A stretch of 64,000 bases of DNA from Dendrophyllia cribrosa (GCA_024195265.1 JAJLRJ010000013.1:10713332-10777331), one strand, 5' to 3'. Positions 1-12,055 are shown, numbered from the stretch's first letter. A program made the numbers and translations. The notes: generated by a model from the sequence alone, not told the origin.

Positions 1-497
1 ACTCCATGCTCCGTGCTCCATGGCGGAGACAAAAGAAAAATGTGAAAATGCCCCGGGGTATAGTAAAACAAAGAAAAGAAAATCCTTCGAATCTAGACTT
101 CTCTAAATCAACAGAGAAGTCTTTTCCCTCGCTTTTCCTCTAGTGTCAGTGATAATTAGAGTAAGTTCGCAACAAATTTCTCGTCAGAAATGGAGCCAGG
201 GTTCTTTGAGATCGAAAACACGATGATGTCAAATGCCCCGGAATACACTGATGGTAGACTCATGTCCGACCCCTGGGTAATGCCCGAAAATTGTCCGAGG
301 CGGGGGAGGGGATGGGGGGGGGGGGGGGGGGGGGGGTCGGGCAATGCTGGAATTGACTGATGCATAAAGCATAAAAGGGATGGGGTATATTACAAAATGT
401 AATTTCTGACAAAGAGGTGTGGGGTGGGGAGGGAGAGGGGGGGACAAAAAAAAAAAGAGGTTTTGTAGTTGTTTACGGTATTTTTGTCGTTTTCCAG
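1..497. other. No confident gene; poly-G tracts
   Basis: I see no supported gene here. The stretch contains a long poly-G run near 317-336 and purine-rich DNA near 418-458. Long open frames across it on the minus strand are low-complexity proline readings of the G runs and are not credible. Confidence 0.5.
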
Positions 498-649
498 ACT
501 GGCTTGAACGTCGAGGAAACATTTCAGTTGATGATGCGTCAGATTCAACGGATTCAACCAGCGTTATTAGAAAGAACAGCGCCCAGAAACCACGAGGACA
601 AACGAAGGCAAAAAGACTGTCTTTTACTCTAGGATTAGCATTCATATAG
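498..649 (+). CDS. Possible terminal coding exon, unknown product
   Basis: A pyrimidine-rich tract followed by AG (about 480-497) looks like a splice acceptor. It is followed by an open frame of about 50 codons, reading WLERRGNISVDDASDS near its start and ending in a basic, then hydrophobic, tail before a stop near 647-649. The composition is less repetitive than the surrounding DNA, which is why I list it as a possible last exon of a gene entering from the left. I recognise no domain. It could equally be a chance open frame beside repeats. Confidence 0.22.
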
Positions 650-1647
650 GATTCATTTTGTAGTTTAATAGGAAAAAACACTTTTGATATTTCATAACCG
701 AGAAGATTTGAACGTGCTTTCACATTTAAATTCGGTATCTGGGCTCGGCTTTTCCATTGTCCCTTACGTAACCGTTGTTTCGGTTGCCACGCAACGGTTC
801 TTGTCTGATATTAAGAAGCTTTACTGACGACGCAAATATCGGGGGGAGTGGGGGGGGGGGGGGGTGGTACTCTGTACTCTGAAACCGTTAACCGACAACA
901 CAGTGAACACACCGTGTTTAGCTGCATTTTAATTCTAGTCTAAACTAGACAAAAAAAATCCCAGACTCCCAATTTTCCACAAGCTTATCGTCGTACCACT
1001 GATAATACCCTAATCTACCATCAAGGACAAAAGTGTTGGGACGAATTTTCATTTACGATGTTTCCCTACGCGCGTGACAGAAACACGGTACGCGCAAACG
1101 ATATGTGTCCGTTTCCCGACCCCTACCCCCCTTACAATGTTGAGCCCGTGTCATAAAAATGATTTGTGGATTTCAACCTTGTCTCGGGGGTAGGGGTGGG
1201 GTTGGTAAGATGGGCTTTAAACTAAAAACATGGCTTCATTGGTCAGTCACACTAAATTAGTAGTTACTAGGAGGACTTTGTAACATTTGTCCCAAGAACT
1301 TTTGTCCTTGATTGTAGGTCTACCAAAGCTCTCTAATTTCTATACCCTGTCCCAGACTAAACTGTTTGAATCGTATCTATCACAGTGGTACATACCCATA
1401 CCCGTATAGCTGATATATAAGAGTACCCCTCCCCCGCCCTCGCAGAAATATCGGTAGTGTAGGGGATTAGCTTTTTTCAAGGATCTTTATGGCGCAGTAA
1501 CTGCCTTCAAATTTAGTCCTGATATAAAAAATTGTTGTTTTTCGGGTTTTGGTGGATTTTTCGGTCTACAAAAGGAACTTAAAGCTCGTTGACATGGTAC
1601 GCTGAGTTGGTTCCGTTTTGCCCGCCAAAAAGTCTCTTATTTATGCA
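650..1647. other. Gene-free stretch
   Basis: No gene or RNA is recognisable. There is another poly-G tract near 841-864 and AT-rich single-copy-looking DNA. Confidence 0.5.
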
Positions 1648-2677
1648 TGATCAACAACCTCGTTCCCAGGGCTTTCTCGGCTTTTAAAATGGCGGGCCGG
1701 GCGAAGAAACCGCAGGACAAGGTAGAGTCTAAAAGGAGGACGGACACCTTAATGAGAATATATAACGGAGTAACTGGTTGGCTTTCAGTTGAGGTTAGGG
1801 TTTAAAAACAACCCGAGAAGTTAGGTGGTACAGTGTTACGGTAGGCTATGTAAGCCTAAGCCTAGCTGAGGTCACAGTTTCAATCCTGAGTGGGGATTTT
1901 AGATTTTCTTGTTTAGACTTTAAAATTTATTGAAAATAAAATTCCAAGTGTCTACATTACTTTATGTAATTCTCAATAAGGTGTCCGACCTCCTTTTGAG
2001 CTATAGCAGGTAGACTCTACCCTATGATTCTTGCAGTATTTCGGCAGCCTTTTCCTGCGGTAGAGTCTAAATGCTGTAGCTCAGAATGAGAATATATAAT
2101 GCAAGAACCAGATTAACTTCCCATAACCCTAAGCCTGACTGATTAGCTTTTAATTAGGGTTAGGGTTAGCAGATAATATACTTCAATTTAAACCGAATTA
2201 ACGCAAGCAGCGCGATAGTGTTGTCGTCGTGTAGGCCCTCTAACAATCTAGATACTGCCTGAGGTCACAGGTTCGAACCTTAGTGAGAACTTTAGGGTGC
2301 GTTCCTTTGGGATGATCTGGATCCGGATCACTGATCCAAGATCACTCGGATCATGCTGCATCAAAAGAACCGATGAATCCTTGTCCAGAGTGGATTCGTC
2401 GGTTCATTTGATTCTTCATGATCCGAGTGATCTTGGATCAATGATCCAGATCCGGATCATCCCAAAGGAACGCACCCTATTTAGACTTTCTTTTTTACCG
2501 TTAAAAATTTATTGAAGATAAAATTCCAAGTTTCCACATTACGTCATATAACTCCCAATAAGGTGTCCGGCCTCCCCTTCTGAGCTATAGCAGGTAGACT
2601 CCACCGCCTTGTGCTGGGGCTTCAACACCCGCCCCGCCATTTTCAAAGCAGAGAAAGCCCTGGGACGAGGTTGATCA
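1648..2677. mobile_element. MITE-like element with CAACCTCG inverted ends
   Basis: The ends are inverted copies of a ~50-bp sequence. The left arm runs from 1648 (CAACCTCGTTCCCAGGGC) and the right arm ends near 2677 (GCCCTGGGACGAGGTTG). No transposase frame lies inside, so it is non-autonomous. A second palindrome (2294-2478) is nested in it. The same terminal motif occurs in the short element at 3010-3091, so both probably belong to one family. No clean flanking duplication was seen. Confidence 0.5.
2294..2478. repeat. Palindromic MITE nested in the 1648-2677 element
   Basis: Arms of about 60 bp, beginning AGGGTGCGTTCC and ending GGAACGCACCCT, are nearly perfect inverted copies around a ~65-bp spacer. 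Each arm is rich in GATCC/GGATC. There is no coding potential. Confidence 0.65.
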
Positions 2678-3009
2678 AGGAACACCAACAGGGGTGAAAC
2701 GTCATTTGAGATAACTTTGTACTGCAAGTAGATTTCGCTGGTTAGCCTGGATATACAGGCAGAAATAAATAAACTATTTCTTGACAGCCTTGTGTCCGAG
2801 TGTTTTCAGTGTTACTGTAAGTCTTCCATTCCCAATGGTTCTGCCCGGGGATGGGGGGGGGGGCTCCCATGCAAAAATGATGGGGGGGGGGGTTCGTCGG
2901 GAATGAAGTCTGAAGTGTCGGACGCTTTGGGCCCCACAGGGGTAGGGTGAGAAAGCGTCTGACACAATTTTTTTTTTGCATTTTTTTTTTGCATTCTAAG
3001 ATAAATGAC

Positions 3010-3091
3010 CAACCTCGTTCCCAGGGCCTCTCTCTTCAGCTACGTCATCATCGGGAGCTGAAGAGAGAGAGAGGCCCTGGGAACTAGGTTG
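3010..3091. mobile_element. Short palindromic hAT-like MITE with 9-bp flanking repeat
   Basis: An 82-bp inverted repeat (CAACCTCGTTCCCAGGGCC and complement) is flanked by ATAAATGAC on both sides (3001-3009 and 3092-3100). An 8-9 bp duplication suggests hAT-type mobilisation. It shares termini with the 1648-2677 element. Confidence 0.6.
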
Positions 3092-3112
3092 ATAAATGAC
3101 TTTAAATTGCCC

Positions 3113-3293
3113 TTATCGTAGATGAGTACGCCACGCCAACATATCAGCGGTTTCTCGCTTTCTTGAGCCTATAGTCTCGTTTTGATGTTTACGCTTATCG
3201 TCGTCAGAGGTTCTCGTAAACATCAAAACGAGACTAGGGTCAGGAAAGAGAAAAATCGCTGATATGTTGGCGTGGCGTACTCATCTACGATAA
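3113..3293. repeat. Foldback palindrome
   Basis: Arms of about 75 bp starting TTATCGTAGATGAGTACG and ending with its complement at 3293 flank a short spacer. It directly abuts the left end of the 3294-6069 transposon. Confidence 0.6.
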
Positions 3294-6069
3294 TAGTCTA
3301 GTCAATCTAGCGTACAATATAGCCGAACCTTGAACTAATTGCAACATGGAATATTTTTACGGCAAAATGTTCAGCTAATGCATAAAAACAACATACCAAA
3401 AGTCCGCAAAAATCAGCGTGGAAAAAATAGATAAATTGCTGTTTTACTGATTACCATAAATCCAACATGGCCGCCATGCTAAAATTAACAGTAAATAACG
3501 CCTGTGAAACATTTGAATAAATATGAAATGGCCTTCAACAGGTACAGAAGTAACATTGAAACAATGTTTTAAATAATAAAACATGTCTAACTAAAAATAA
3601 TATCATATGGAAACAAACTACAAATCCAAAGAAATAAAAGCCAACAAAATGAGCCACTTCATCTTAGATTTTCGATATGTTTTTGTTTTTCTTTCCAAAT
3701 TCAAAACTAAGCACAGGACATTCTGTCAGGCGACGATCATCTACCCATTACTTTTCCAAATTTAGGAATTCAATTGTATTTTTTGAAAAACAGAACAAAC
3801 TTTAAAAAATGCCAGTGTATCTTAAAACAATTGTCGTAATGATTGTCGGAATATTGCTACTGGAGTAACGGCCGATACCACTGTGAATGCAGATAAAACG
3901 AAGGAAGTGCGGAAGGGAATTCTTCTGTCCATGGTGGGAAAGAATGCTGTAGAATACACATTCAAGAAGAAAAAACAGCTAATTACCATGGGGGTTAAGA
4001 AGTCAGTAAAAGTGGATGGCGAAACCATCCAGATTGATCCACAATTACTCTTTCAACGTCTGACATCAGTTGCTCGGAGCTTAACAGATAATATGGCAGA
4101 TGTATTCAAGTTTGAGTTATGTACTCAGCCATCTTCACTATTTCGGCTGAACGGACTGCTTCGAGAAGCAAACAAGCCACAACTTGCAGATGAAGTCTGG
4201 AATATTTGTTCAGGTCAGGCTGAAGAGAGGATCCCGGATATAGTAACAACGAGTTATATCATAGACGGCGGGTCGCTCCTTCAGCGAATATCGTGGACAC
4301 GCAATGAAACCTTCGATGTCATCAGTAGCAAGTATGTCGACTACGTCGAGCGAAAGTACAGTGACGCAATTGTTGTGTTTGATGGTTATGGTGGAGGACC
4401 ATCTACTAAAGATACAGCTCACCTGCGTCTGTCTAGAGGAGTAGTAGGCCCACAAGTGAATTTTACTCCAGCGATGCCTCTAAGAGTAAAGAAGGAGCGC
4501 TTTCTGTCTAACACCGATAACAAACAAAGGTTCATCTATTTGCTTGCTTCCAAGCTTGAACAACAAGGTTTCAGAGTTTATCTCTTGATTTCGCAGACAG
4601 CAGTTGATTCAGCTTCTAAATGTTCAACAACGGTCATTGGAGAAGACACTGATCTTCTGGTGCTGCTGTGTTACCACATTCACGAGCAATCAATGCCCCT
4701 TTTTTTCAAATCGGAAGGACAGCTGGCAGTCAAACAGAAATCGAGTGTGGCATATAAATCACCTGAGAAGTCAACTTGGCAAAGAAATGTGCTATTTGCT
4801 CCCATTTGCACATGCCCTTTCTGGGTGCGACACCACCTCAAGGCTGTATGACATCGGAAAAGGTGTCACACTTCGAAAGATGAGACGAGACCCAACCTTA
4901 AGAGAAGTGGCAAAGATTTTCACTGGAGGTTCTACTAAAGAAGAAATCATCGCTGCGGGAGAAAAGGCTCTTTGCTGCTTAAATTATATGGCGGCTGCCC
5001 TGAAGAAAGTGTAGATAGCCTACGATATAGGCGCTTTTGCGAGAAAGTTGCCACCAACAACACTTCGATGCAGGTTCAGAGCCTTCCTCCCACTAGCGCC
5101 ACTGCGCGTTTTCACAGTTCTAGAGTCTATTACCAAGTGCAGGTGTGGATCGGAAAAGGAAATAAAGTGAATCCAGAAGACTGGGGATGGCGTAAGGTGG
5201 ACGACAGGTTGGAAGCAGAAACAACGGAACTACCTCCTGCTCCGGAAAACCTTCTGAAGGTGGTGAGATGCTCTTGCAAGCGGGGATGTGAAAGCCGGAA
5301 ATGTAGCTGCAGAAAATTCGGCCTTTCGTACTCAGTTGCATGTGGAGAATGCAAAGGGATCACGTGCAGCAACTCACACCTCACACCGACTTCAGATGAC
5401 AGCGATGAAGAGCTATGATTGCTAGTTATATCAAGTACAAGTGGCGGCTAACAGGTGTAAATAATGTAGTATTAGTAAGATGGAGGCCGATATTGCAAAC
5501 ACGTGGATATTTAGGACCAGTAATTATCTTATATTCTAACTTTTTCTTACGCTTTGTTGTGCCTTCTATTGGCACTTGCTTATTAATATCTGATTTCTGC
5601 AAAATCTGCACAGTGTATGTGTAGCATCAGGGATTTTACTGTTTTATTCAAAAAAAGTCATTTTACACCTGTATGTGAATAAAAGTAGAACTTTCAGTAA
5701 TATTCTCTACCTATTTGTCTAATTTTGCAGAAAAACAAATCATAAAATGACACAATTTCCAAAAGATGTCATTGTTTCAGGAAATACTGTGCTGCAGAAA
5801 ACAGGGAGGTCCGAAAACAGCGTTTATTTAATTTCTGGCTTCACTTTCTAAGCCATATTACTATATATTTTTTTCAAGAAAAAATAACAGGCAGCCATTT
5901 TAAATTTATGCAAATGAGTATTTCGCACATAACGAAATTTACCACTTTCCTCAACGCGGATTTTTGCGGACTTTTAATATGTTGAATAGCTTCACACAAG
6001 GAGTTACTTGATGCAAAAAAATGTCATGTTGCAATTAGTTCAAGGTATAGGTTTAGATTGACCAGACTA
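3294..6069 (+). mobile_element. 2.8-kb DNA transposon carrying a FEN/PIN-like nuclease gene
   Basis: The left end (TAGTCTAGTCAATCTA at 3294) and the complement of the right end (TAGTCTGGTCAATCTA, ending 6069) are imperfect terminal inverted repeats. Similarity continues inward for more than 130 bp through ACCTTGAACTAATTGCAACATG and AAAAGTCCGCAAAAATC. TAA precedes the left end (3291-3293) and follows the right end (6070-6072), so a 3-bp target duplication is likely. TWA duplications are typical of PIF/Harbinger elements, but no Harbinger transposase is present. The only gene is the decayed nuclease/CXC gene at 3883-5418, so the element is either non-autonomous with cargo or of a class I cannot name. 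Confidence 0.65.
3883..5418 (+). pseudogene. FEN/XRN-like PIN-fold nuclease with C-terminal CXC domain, frameshifted
   Basis: Three overlapping frames together form one protein of about 500 residues. The first (3883-4735) has VVFDGYGGGP and IGEDTDLLVLL, the acidic motif of PIN/FEN nucleases. The second (about 4735-4972) has HALSGCDTTSRL, matching the GCD motif of FEN1/XRN folds. The third (about 4972-5418) has a cluster CSCKRGCESRKCSCRK resembling tesmin/TSO1 CXC domains. The frame changes near 4735 and 4972 make it a pseudogene. I know this architecture as an abundant family of uncharacterised invertebrate proteins. The nuclease fold is inferred from motifs only. The gene sits between the terminal inverted repeats of the 3294-6069 element, in the middle of it. 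The true start may lie slightly upstream, since the frame is readable before the first Met. Confidence 0.6.
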
Positions 6070-8603
6070 TAAGGGCCATTGCCGATGTTAATCAACCGCA
6101 CTTCTCAAGCAATGAATAGTAATAAAAACGCAGCTTCTTTCCAGACCAGAGTGCACAAACATACCCTATTTCAGACCAAAAATGGTCAAAATCGATACCT
6201 ATTTCAGAGCAAAATGGCTGAAAAACCATACCTTTTGGCGCCGCACATACCTGTTTATGTAGCGCACAACAGCAACTTTACCATTTTAACAGCTGGAAAA
6301 AGTTGTGAATTGGCCGCTTTTTATCGTATCGCATGTGAAATGCAGCCTGGCAGAGCGAGAATTGGCGGCAAAATCGATCATGAAAATTTCAGCGCCGGCG
6401 ACGATACACTGCCGATCTATCTATAAAACAGGACGCTTTATCAAATATATCCTAACTGAGATGTCGCTCATTAAAATAAGTTTATTCCATTGGGGAATAA
6501 AAGCTTTTAGTATATACTGAAACAGTGGATAGCATTGTTGGCGCGCTCTGATAAACTCGGAATAGCAAGTGCTATTCACCTCCCAGCAACTCGCGAAAAT
6601 TTGCGCGCGAAAATTGTAATCGTTGACAGGAATAAATGAGTTAAAAAGTATCATTTTCGTTATATTATTTCACTGTTTCAGTATATACTAAAACAACTAT
6701 TCAGCTCAGTGTAGGTGGGTAGTGGTGGATATTTACCGAGCCGCGATGCGGCGAGGTAAATATCCACCACTACCCACCTCCACCTCGGTGAATATTTGTT
6801 AACTATGAACCGCTACGCTGGTTTTATGTCCTATACGAGCCAGGGTTAGTTTACATACGGGACTTTTCACTTTTCAGCTTCAGGGCAGGAAAGGTTTTTT
6901 CCACACCCTCTTTTTGGCAATGTACTTATCATTACTGACTAAGCGAGCGAGATGCACAATAGAAACTTTATGCTTTTCAAAGGCCGGGGTATGGAACTAG
7001 ACAATTCACTGGTCTCTGTCATACGCAAATGGATGGCTGCAGAGATCTGACGAAAAATCGACGATTTCTTTTCTGTTTGGATCCAACAATCTCCCCCGTC
7101 CGTTTTTACTCGCTGTTGTTGCTGTTACCAGCCATTAAAAATAAAGACGGCTGCATCACGGTGTTCCTTTGTTTGCTTTATCACTGCTAGGATCTCACGA
7201 CAGTGAAAGTTTGAGTGTTATTTTACTTCATTAATTTCTATTTGGTTGTGATTTTGGTCACATTTATTGAAGATATGTTAGATTAAATCACATCAATCTC
7301 TGCTGCTGCTTGCCCTGTATGTTTTTTTAAAACTAACCAAATATTCAAAGTGTTATTCGCTTATGACTTAAGTCGAATTTTCCAGATGTATTTAGTACAT
7401 GTAGCTGAGCAAATGTGAACCGGAATACGTCACTGTAAAAACGTAATGCAGCTATCAGACCTATCACGCTGTTTCTTCCGTATCATAACAATATTATTTT
7501 AACAATTATTTATTTTTGAGAAAACAAATGCTTGCAAGTACGAACTACATGTAAGGGTAAACAAAAACATTTAGCAAGGCGTAAATCGACAGCTATACTT
7601 ATTCTTTCAGTTGCTAATGTCGAACGCACTCTTTTAATCTGTGACTACTACCTGTTCCATAAATTTAATTTGTGCCACTTTATTTCCCCCGCTGCAAGGT
7701 CCTGCAAGCACTAAATGTATATCGCCCTATAATCTGGACGCTATTATCCGGACGCCGACCGCGAAATGAAACCATAAATTCATGGCGCATTGAAATGCAC
7801 ATCAGAAAGTATCCTTCGGATTTTATCTGTAGCTTGCGAAGATTAACAGACAAGAAAACAATGTGTCCGAAGAATACAGGCATCCCGCGGGAAATAGGGC
7901 GACAGAACATTGCAGTAGAATTATTAAACGTACATAATATTAAAAACATTATTTTAGACCGATTATACGTTATATTTAACACTGACTTCAGGCTTTAAAA
8001 TGCATTGTTGGCATGAATAAGTGAGCATGATGTTGAAAATAGTACGCTTCGGTAAGTAACATTTTATTCACTGAATCAAATTGTCGCTGGACATTCCACT
8101 AACATTTTACTCCCTGGCGCTATGCAAAAGGAATTCGGAAATTTCTGCCGTCATTTTACTCACTGAAGCAAAAAACCTGCCGAAATTTCCGCCGTCATTT
8201 CACTTACTGAAACAAAACACCTGCGGAGACTTTCGCCGTCATTTTATTTCCCTGTTTGAAAGCAGAAGAAGTCAGTGTTGTTTAACCCGCTTTTTGCCAA
8301 GAATGTTTATTCCTGGCAAAAATATCAGTGTTGTTTGTCTTGTTTAATCCGCTTTTTGCCAAAAATGTTTATTCCTGGCAAAAAATATAATAAGATATTT
8401 TACAGCGTTTATTCCGATATCTTAAAAGGCCAAGCACAAGATTTTGCCAACTAAAGCTAGAATATGGTAAGATTTTCTAAAAGTAACGCAAAAAAGGTCA
8501 TAAATGGGGACTTTTTTGCCAGAATTTCACCCTTTTAGAATATTCCCTTTGATTTTAGAACGTGTTTCTTGTATTTGTACTTCAAGCAGCGATCTTTTAA
8601 AAA
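6070..8603. other. Repeat-rich gene-free stretch
   Basis: No gene is supported. 6120-6250 is a degenerate tandem repeat around ATTTCAGACCAAAAATGG. 6711-6781 is a palindrome. 8060-8250 holds about four degenerate copies of a unit with CCGTCATTTTACTCACTGAA. 8268-8395 holds two copies of a ~75-bp unit (CCGCTTTTTGCCAARAATG). Short open frames here are repeat readings. Confidence 0.5.
6711..6781. repeat. Short near-perfect palindrome
   Basis: GGTGGGTAGTGGTGGATATT is followed after a ~16-bp loop (CCGAGCCGCGATGCGG) by its complement. The structure would form a long hairpin. Confidence 0.7.
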
Positions 8604-9743
8604 CTAAAACTTCTTTGAGGAAGCTTCATTCTCCGATGTTTCGCGCCTTTTCTTACGCATCGAATGTACACATTTGTTCTTCCAGAATGTTCCTACCGGG
8701 ATGCTGAAGTAGTTTTTGTGTCGTTCAATAGAGCGTGTTATTTTTGAGAAACTGCAAGTGATGTCTTCGTTGTATGGTTTTTTGTGGCATTCCCGGTGCT
8801 CAGAATAGGCGCTTGTAGCCGGCTCGCTGTAAAAGGCTTCCACTCCGTGGTGGTAAGGACCGTTGAAAACGCTCAGAGCGATCACGCTTGGAAAATGAGG
8901 AACAGCATCATCGTAGTTGACAACTCTCCAGCTGTTTTTAACGAGCTCATCGTGTTCTAAAGCATAGTCGTAATTTCCAACTCGAGGCATTCCAAACGTG
9001 TAAGAGATTATTTTGTTGCGAAGAGCGACGTTGTTATAACTGAGCCACGCACTTGCCAGCGACGCCATTGCGCCACCAAGAGAATGCCCTGTCACCCAGA
9101 TTTGGTACGATGGATAGTCGGAAACGAGGGTGTTCAGTTTCTCCTTCATGCCGCCCTGCCATAATTCCTCGAATCCTCTTTTCCAGTAGGATTGAACTTC
9201 ACCTTTGCTTAAAAAGGCTTCCTTAGGGTCAACTAAGCCTTTAACAAATTGGATAAACGCTTGACCGAAATTTAATGAGCCGCGAAAAGCGACAACGATA
9301 GCTTTTGTGACATGAGAAACAGCAACATAGCCCGAACACTCGTTATCAAAGACATCACATTTCCTTGTTACAACAGCTTGCAGTTGGAACTTGGCAGACG
9401 GCAGAGAGTTGTCGAGACATTCTTGAGGATGAACTGGGTCATACGCTGCGGTTGAAAGAAGCAGCATCTTCAATGACAAATCTGGATCGTAGTGTGAGAA
9501 TTCTTCAGCATTGCAAAGAGACGCTTCAACGATATTTTCCGCTCTCTTGCACGGGTTTGTGAAAATGGCGCCTGGTGTATGACATTTGCCGTCCCTCTTA
9601 CACCATCTGCATGTTATGCCGAAAGCACCAGTATTGCCAACGCAATCTCTGCAGCTTTTACTGTCTTTGCATGAGCTGCTAACAACTCTTCCCAGCTGAA
9701 GAAGGATCACAAGGCAGTAAACTGGACAAACTGACATTTTCAT
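8604..9743 (-). CDS. Secreted class-3 (Lipase_3) triacylglycerol lipase-like protein
   Basis: The 379-residue protein starts with a hydrophobic signal sequence (about residues 5-22). A cysteine-rich PSI/plexin-like segment follows (about 25-65: CKDSKSCRDC, CRWCKRDGKC). The lipase alpha/beta-hydrolase domain has the oxyanion-region motif VAFRGS near residue 151, the nucleophile elbow GHSLGGA (Ser about 221), the acid in YDDAVPHFP (Asp about 279) and a histidine pair near 298 (YHHG). All catalytic residues are present, so it should be an active extracellular or lysosomal esterase/lipase. The coding region is in one exon. Just upstream on the minus strand a CTTTTTAG at about 9783-9790 could be an acceptor, implying a 5' UTR exon further up. 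The C-terminus is very basic (MRKKRRE). Confidence 0.88.
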   Translation of the reverse strand: MKMSVCPVYCLVILLQLGRVVSSSCKDSKSCRDCVGNTGAFGITCRWCKRDGKCHTPGAIFTNPCKRAENIVEASLCNAEEFSHYDPDLSLKMLLLSTAAYDPVHPQECLDNSLPSAKFQLQAVVTRKCDVFDNECSGYVAVSHVTKAIVVAFRGSLNFGQAFIQFVKGLVDPKEAFLSKGEVQSYWKRGFEELWQGGMKEKLNTLVSDYPSYQIWVTGHSLGGAMASLASAWLSYNNVALRNKIISYTFGMPRVGNYDYALEHDELVKNSWRVVNYDDAVPHFPSVIALSVFNGPYHHGVEAFYSEPATSAYSEHRECHKKPYNEDITCSFSKITRSIERHKNYFSIPVGTFWKNKCVHSMRKKRRETSENEASSKKF

Positions 9744-10607
9744 CTGTTCGACAAATCACGTTTGCTGCGGAAAGTCACCTTGAAACTAAAAAGAAAACAT
9801 AAGTCGTTAAATAATGTAAATTGTCACAAGCTCGAGCGCCTTATATATAGGATAGACGTATGTCAATCTGAGTGATTCCAAGAATTGACTGTATTAAAAA
9901 AATACCTGTTTTCGATTTAGACCATTGTTTTGTCAAGTAATGCTCCACATAAGAACTATAGTAAACTTCATTGTTCTGCGGCATTGGCTCTTTCCCACAT
10001 AGAATATCTTTGATTTCAAGAATAGGGGAAGAGCTGATGGTTCATAATTATATTTCATTATAAAAATAACGAAAATCCATTTGCGTCAAATAAATTTTGG
10101 AAATGTTCGTGCTTAATCAATCACAATAACAAAAGACAATAGCTAATAATTTTGCTTCTTTGATGAAGTTCCCCAAATACAATATCTTTTAAAACTTGCA
10201 TGTTGTGCGATTGGGTCTCGAATTACTTGAAACCTTAAAAAAATTAGACAAAATGCACCTTGAACTTTAACTTTTTAGCAGTTGTTGAGTCTTGGCCAAT
10301 GAGATCACTAGTTGTAACAATGACTGAAAAAAGTTGACATTCCGTCGTGCAGCACTATTCTTCTTATGCGGATCATTACTTAAACAATTTTAATCTGGCC
10401 TTCAAAACTGAGTTCGATGATTTTCAGGTTATAATAGTCTCTGTGGATCTACGCGGAAAATTTGACAAGTTTTTTCTTCTTTTTTTCTAACAAATACAGC
10501 ATTGTTACACAGCATAAGTTTTTGTTTCCCGTTGTTTTCAACATCTTCTAAAAATAATTTCCTCGCGGAAATATCAAGTGACAAAAGAGTTCAGAAGGTA
10601 CGTATTT

Positions 10608-10796
10608 AATAGGCCATTTCCGAGTTGCCTTTAGCCTCTCTATCAAAGCGAGGCTAGGTGCGAAACCTTTCATATGAAAATGAGTTTTATTCACACGCAA
10701 ATACGCATGTGAATGAAAACTCATTTTCATATGAAAGGTTTCGCACCTAGCCTCGCTTTGATAGAGAGGCTAAAGGCAACTCGGAAATGGCCTATT
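10608..10796. repeat. Palindromic MITE, 189 bp
   Basis: Arms of about 85 bp beginning AATAGGCCATTTCCGAG and ending with the complement are almost perfect. AATAGGCCATTT also starts the palindrome at 25400-25591, so both may share termini. Confidence 0.75.
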
Positions 10797-10833
10797 CCTC
10801 TGTTATGACTTCGTCCTTGAAACCCAGCATATC

Positions 10834-10965
10834 TAATCGAACATTCGGTAATCGAACACAATCGAACGTAATCGAATTAAATCGAATGATTGAGTTCGAT
10901 TGCCGAACACAATGGAACAAAATCGAACTCACAAAAAAAAATTGGCCAATCGAACGCAATCGAAC
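10834..10965. repeat. Cluster of eight ATCGAA motifs
   Basis: ATCGAA(C/T) occurs eight times in about 130 bp at irregular spacing, plus inverted TTCGAT copies. There is no coding potential. Confidence 0.55.
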
Positions 10966-12012
10966 TTTTAATTTCCGAATTTTTGATTGGACAGTTAAAA
11001 AAACTGTTTCGACTGGTCTCGCAAGAAAAATCACCTTGCCGACGAACGCGTGACTTTCCACCACTTTGAAGTGTCTAGTCTGGATATCTGTATGTACATA
11101 GTATGGCGGGTGGATCGGGACAAAAATAGGTCTTCTAATTGAGCTATAAAATATTGAGCTTTAAAGTATCGAAGTATCGGGGGGGGGGGGGTGGGGGGGA
11201 CACATTGTGCCACGCCCCCAGGCTCTCGAACTCAAAAAAACTCCAGGCAAAATAGGGTTACAAAGGCACCAATTGCAATTTAAAATTATTGAGAAAATAC
11301 CCTTAGTGGTGCGACGCTCCTTACTGTGAGCAACAAACAAACTTTTTACAAGTTTTATTTGAAAGTATTGTTACTAACTTTACACTCCTGTGATAAACAC
11401 GAAACGACAAGATTATAACTATTTGATCTTGCTTATTCGCTTTGCGAGGAGGCGTGCCCCTCAAATGAATTCGCGCTCTCTGATTGGCTTATTTGTAAAA
11501 CCATTTGTTGGGTTTGCCTGTAAATGAGTAAAATGGTTGACGGCAGAGAACACAGGACTACAATTATTTTGGTGTTTTGCCAACGTGTTTCAAGTAAAAA
11601 GTGAAAGACAAAATTTGCGTGACGCTTTGACTCTTAGTTATCATATGTACGTGTTCGTTTTGACAGCAGCGCGAACAAATTATAATATTTTCCTGTTTTT
11701 AACCCGTGAACAAGCGCAAGCGTAATAAACGGGTTATCGGTAACGGTGGCTAATTCACTCACTCGCTCCTTCCATCAGCTGTAAACTTAGTGGCGTAATG
11801 CTTTGTTATGAATGCGTTTCGTAACAAAGAATAACGTGAATCCAACGATAACAATAACTAATTTGTTGTAAACGAATATAAACAACAAGCTTAAAGATGT
11901 TTCGCATTAATGCAACATTAAAATCGATCTAAAAGGGTTTTCCAATCGAGACGCGTTTTGATGTGTATCTACCTTGAAATAGTAAAATTTAGCCTTCATT
12001 GAGCATGTGTTC

Positions 12013-12055
12013 CTCGATGGTCTAGTGGTCTAGCGCCCAGGTTCACAGTTCGGAG
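12013..12055 (+). other. tRNA-like 5' half / SINE-type A box
   Basis: TCCTCGATGGTCTAGTGG matches the start and A box of tRNA-Glu. No anticodon arm or B box follows, so this is not a functional tRNA. Similar TGGTCTAGTGG or TGGTCCAGCGG stretches occur near 18403 and 19706 within duplicated repeats, suggesting a tRNA-derived SINE head. Confidence 0.3.

Noticed and set aside
229..723. 164-codon open frame on the minus strand
   Set aside because: Half of it is proline from a poly-G run and the rest is the complement of a better candidate exon.
2150..2172. TTAGGG-like telomeric repeat
   Set aside because: Only about two and a half units of TTAGGG occur, too few for an interstitial telomere.
2255..2285. 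Possible tRNA (B-box GGTTCGAACC)
   Set aside because: No A box or cloverleaf in the right place; at most a SINE remnant.
6079..6426. 115-codon open frame on the plus strand
   Set aside because: It reads a degenerate tandem repeat (TTTCAGACCAAAAATGG type) and has no conserved composition.
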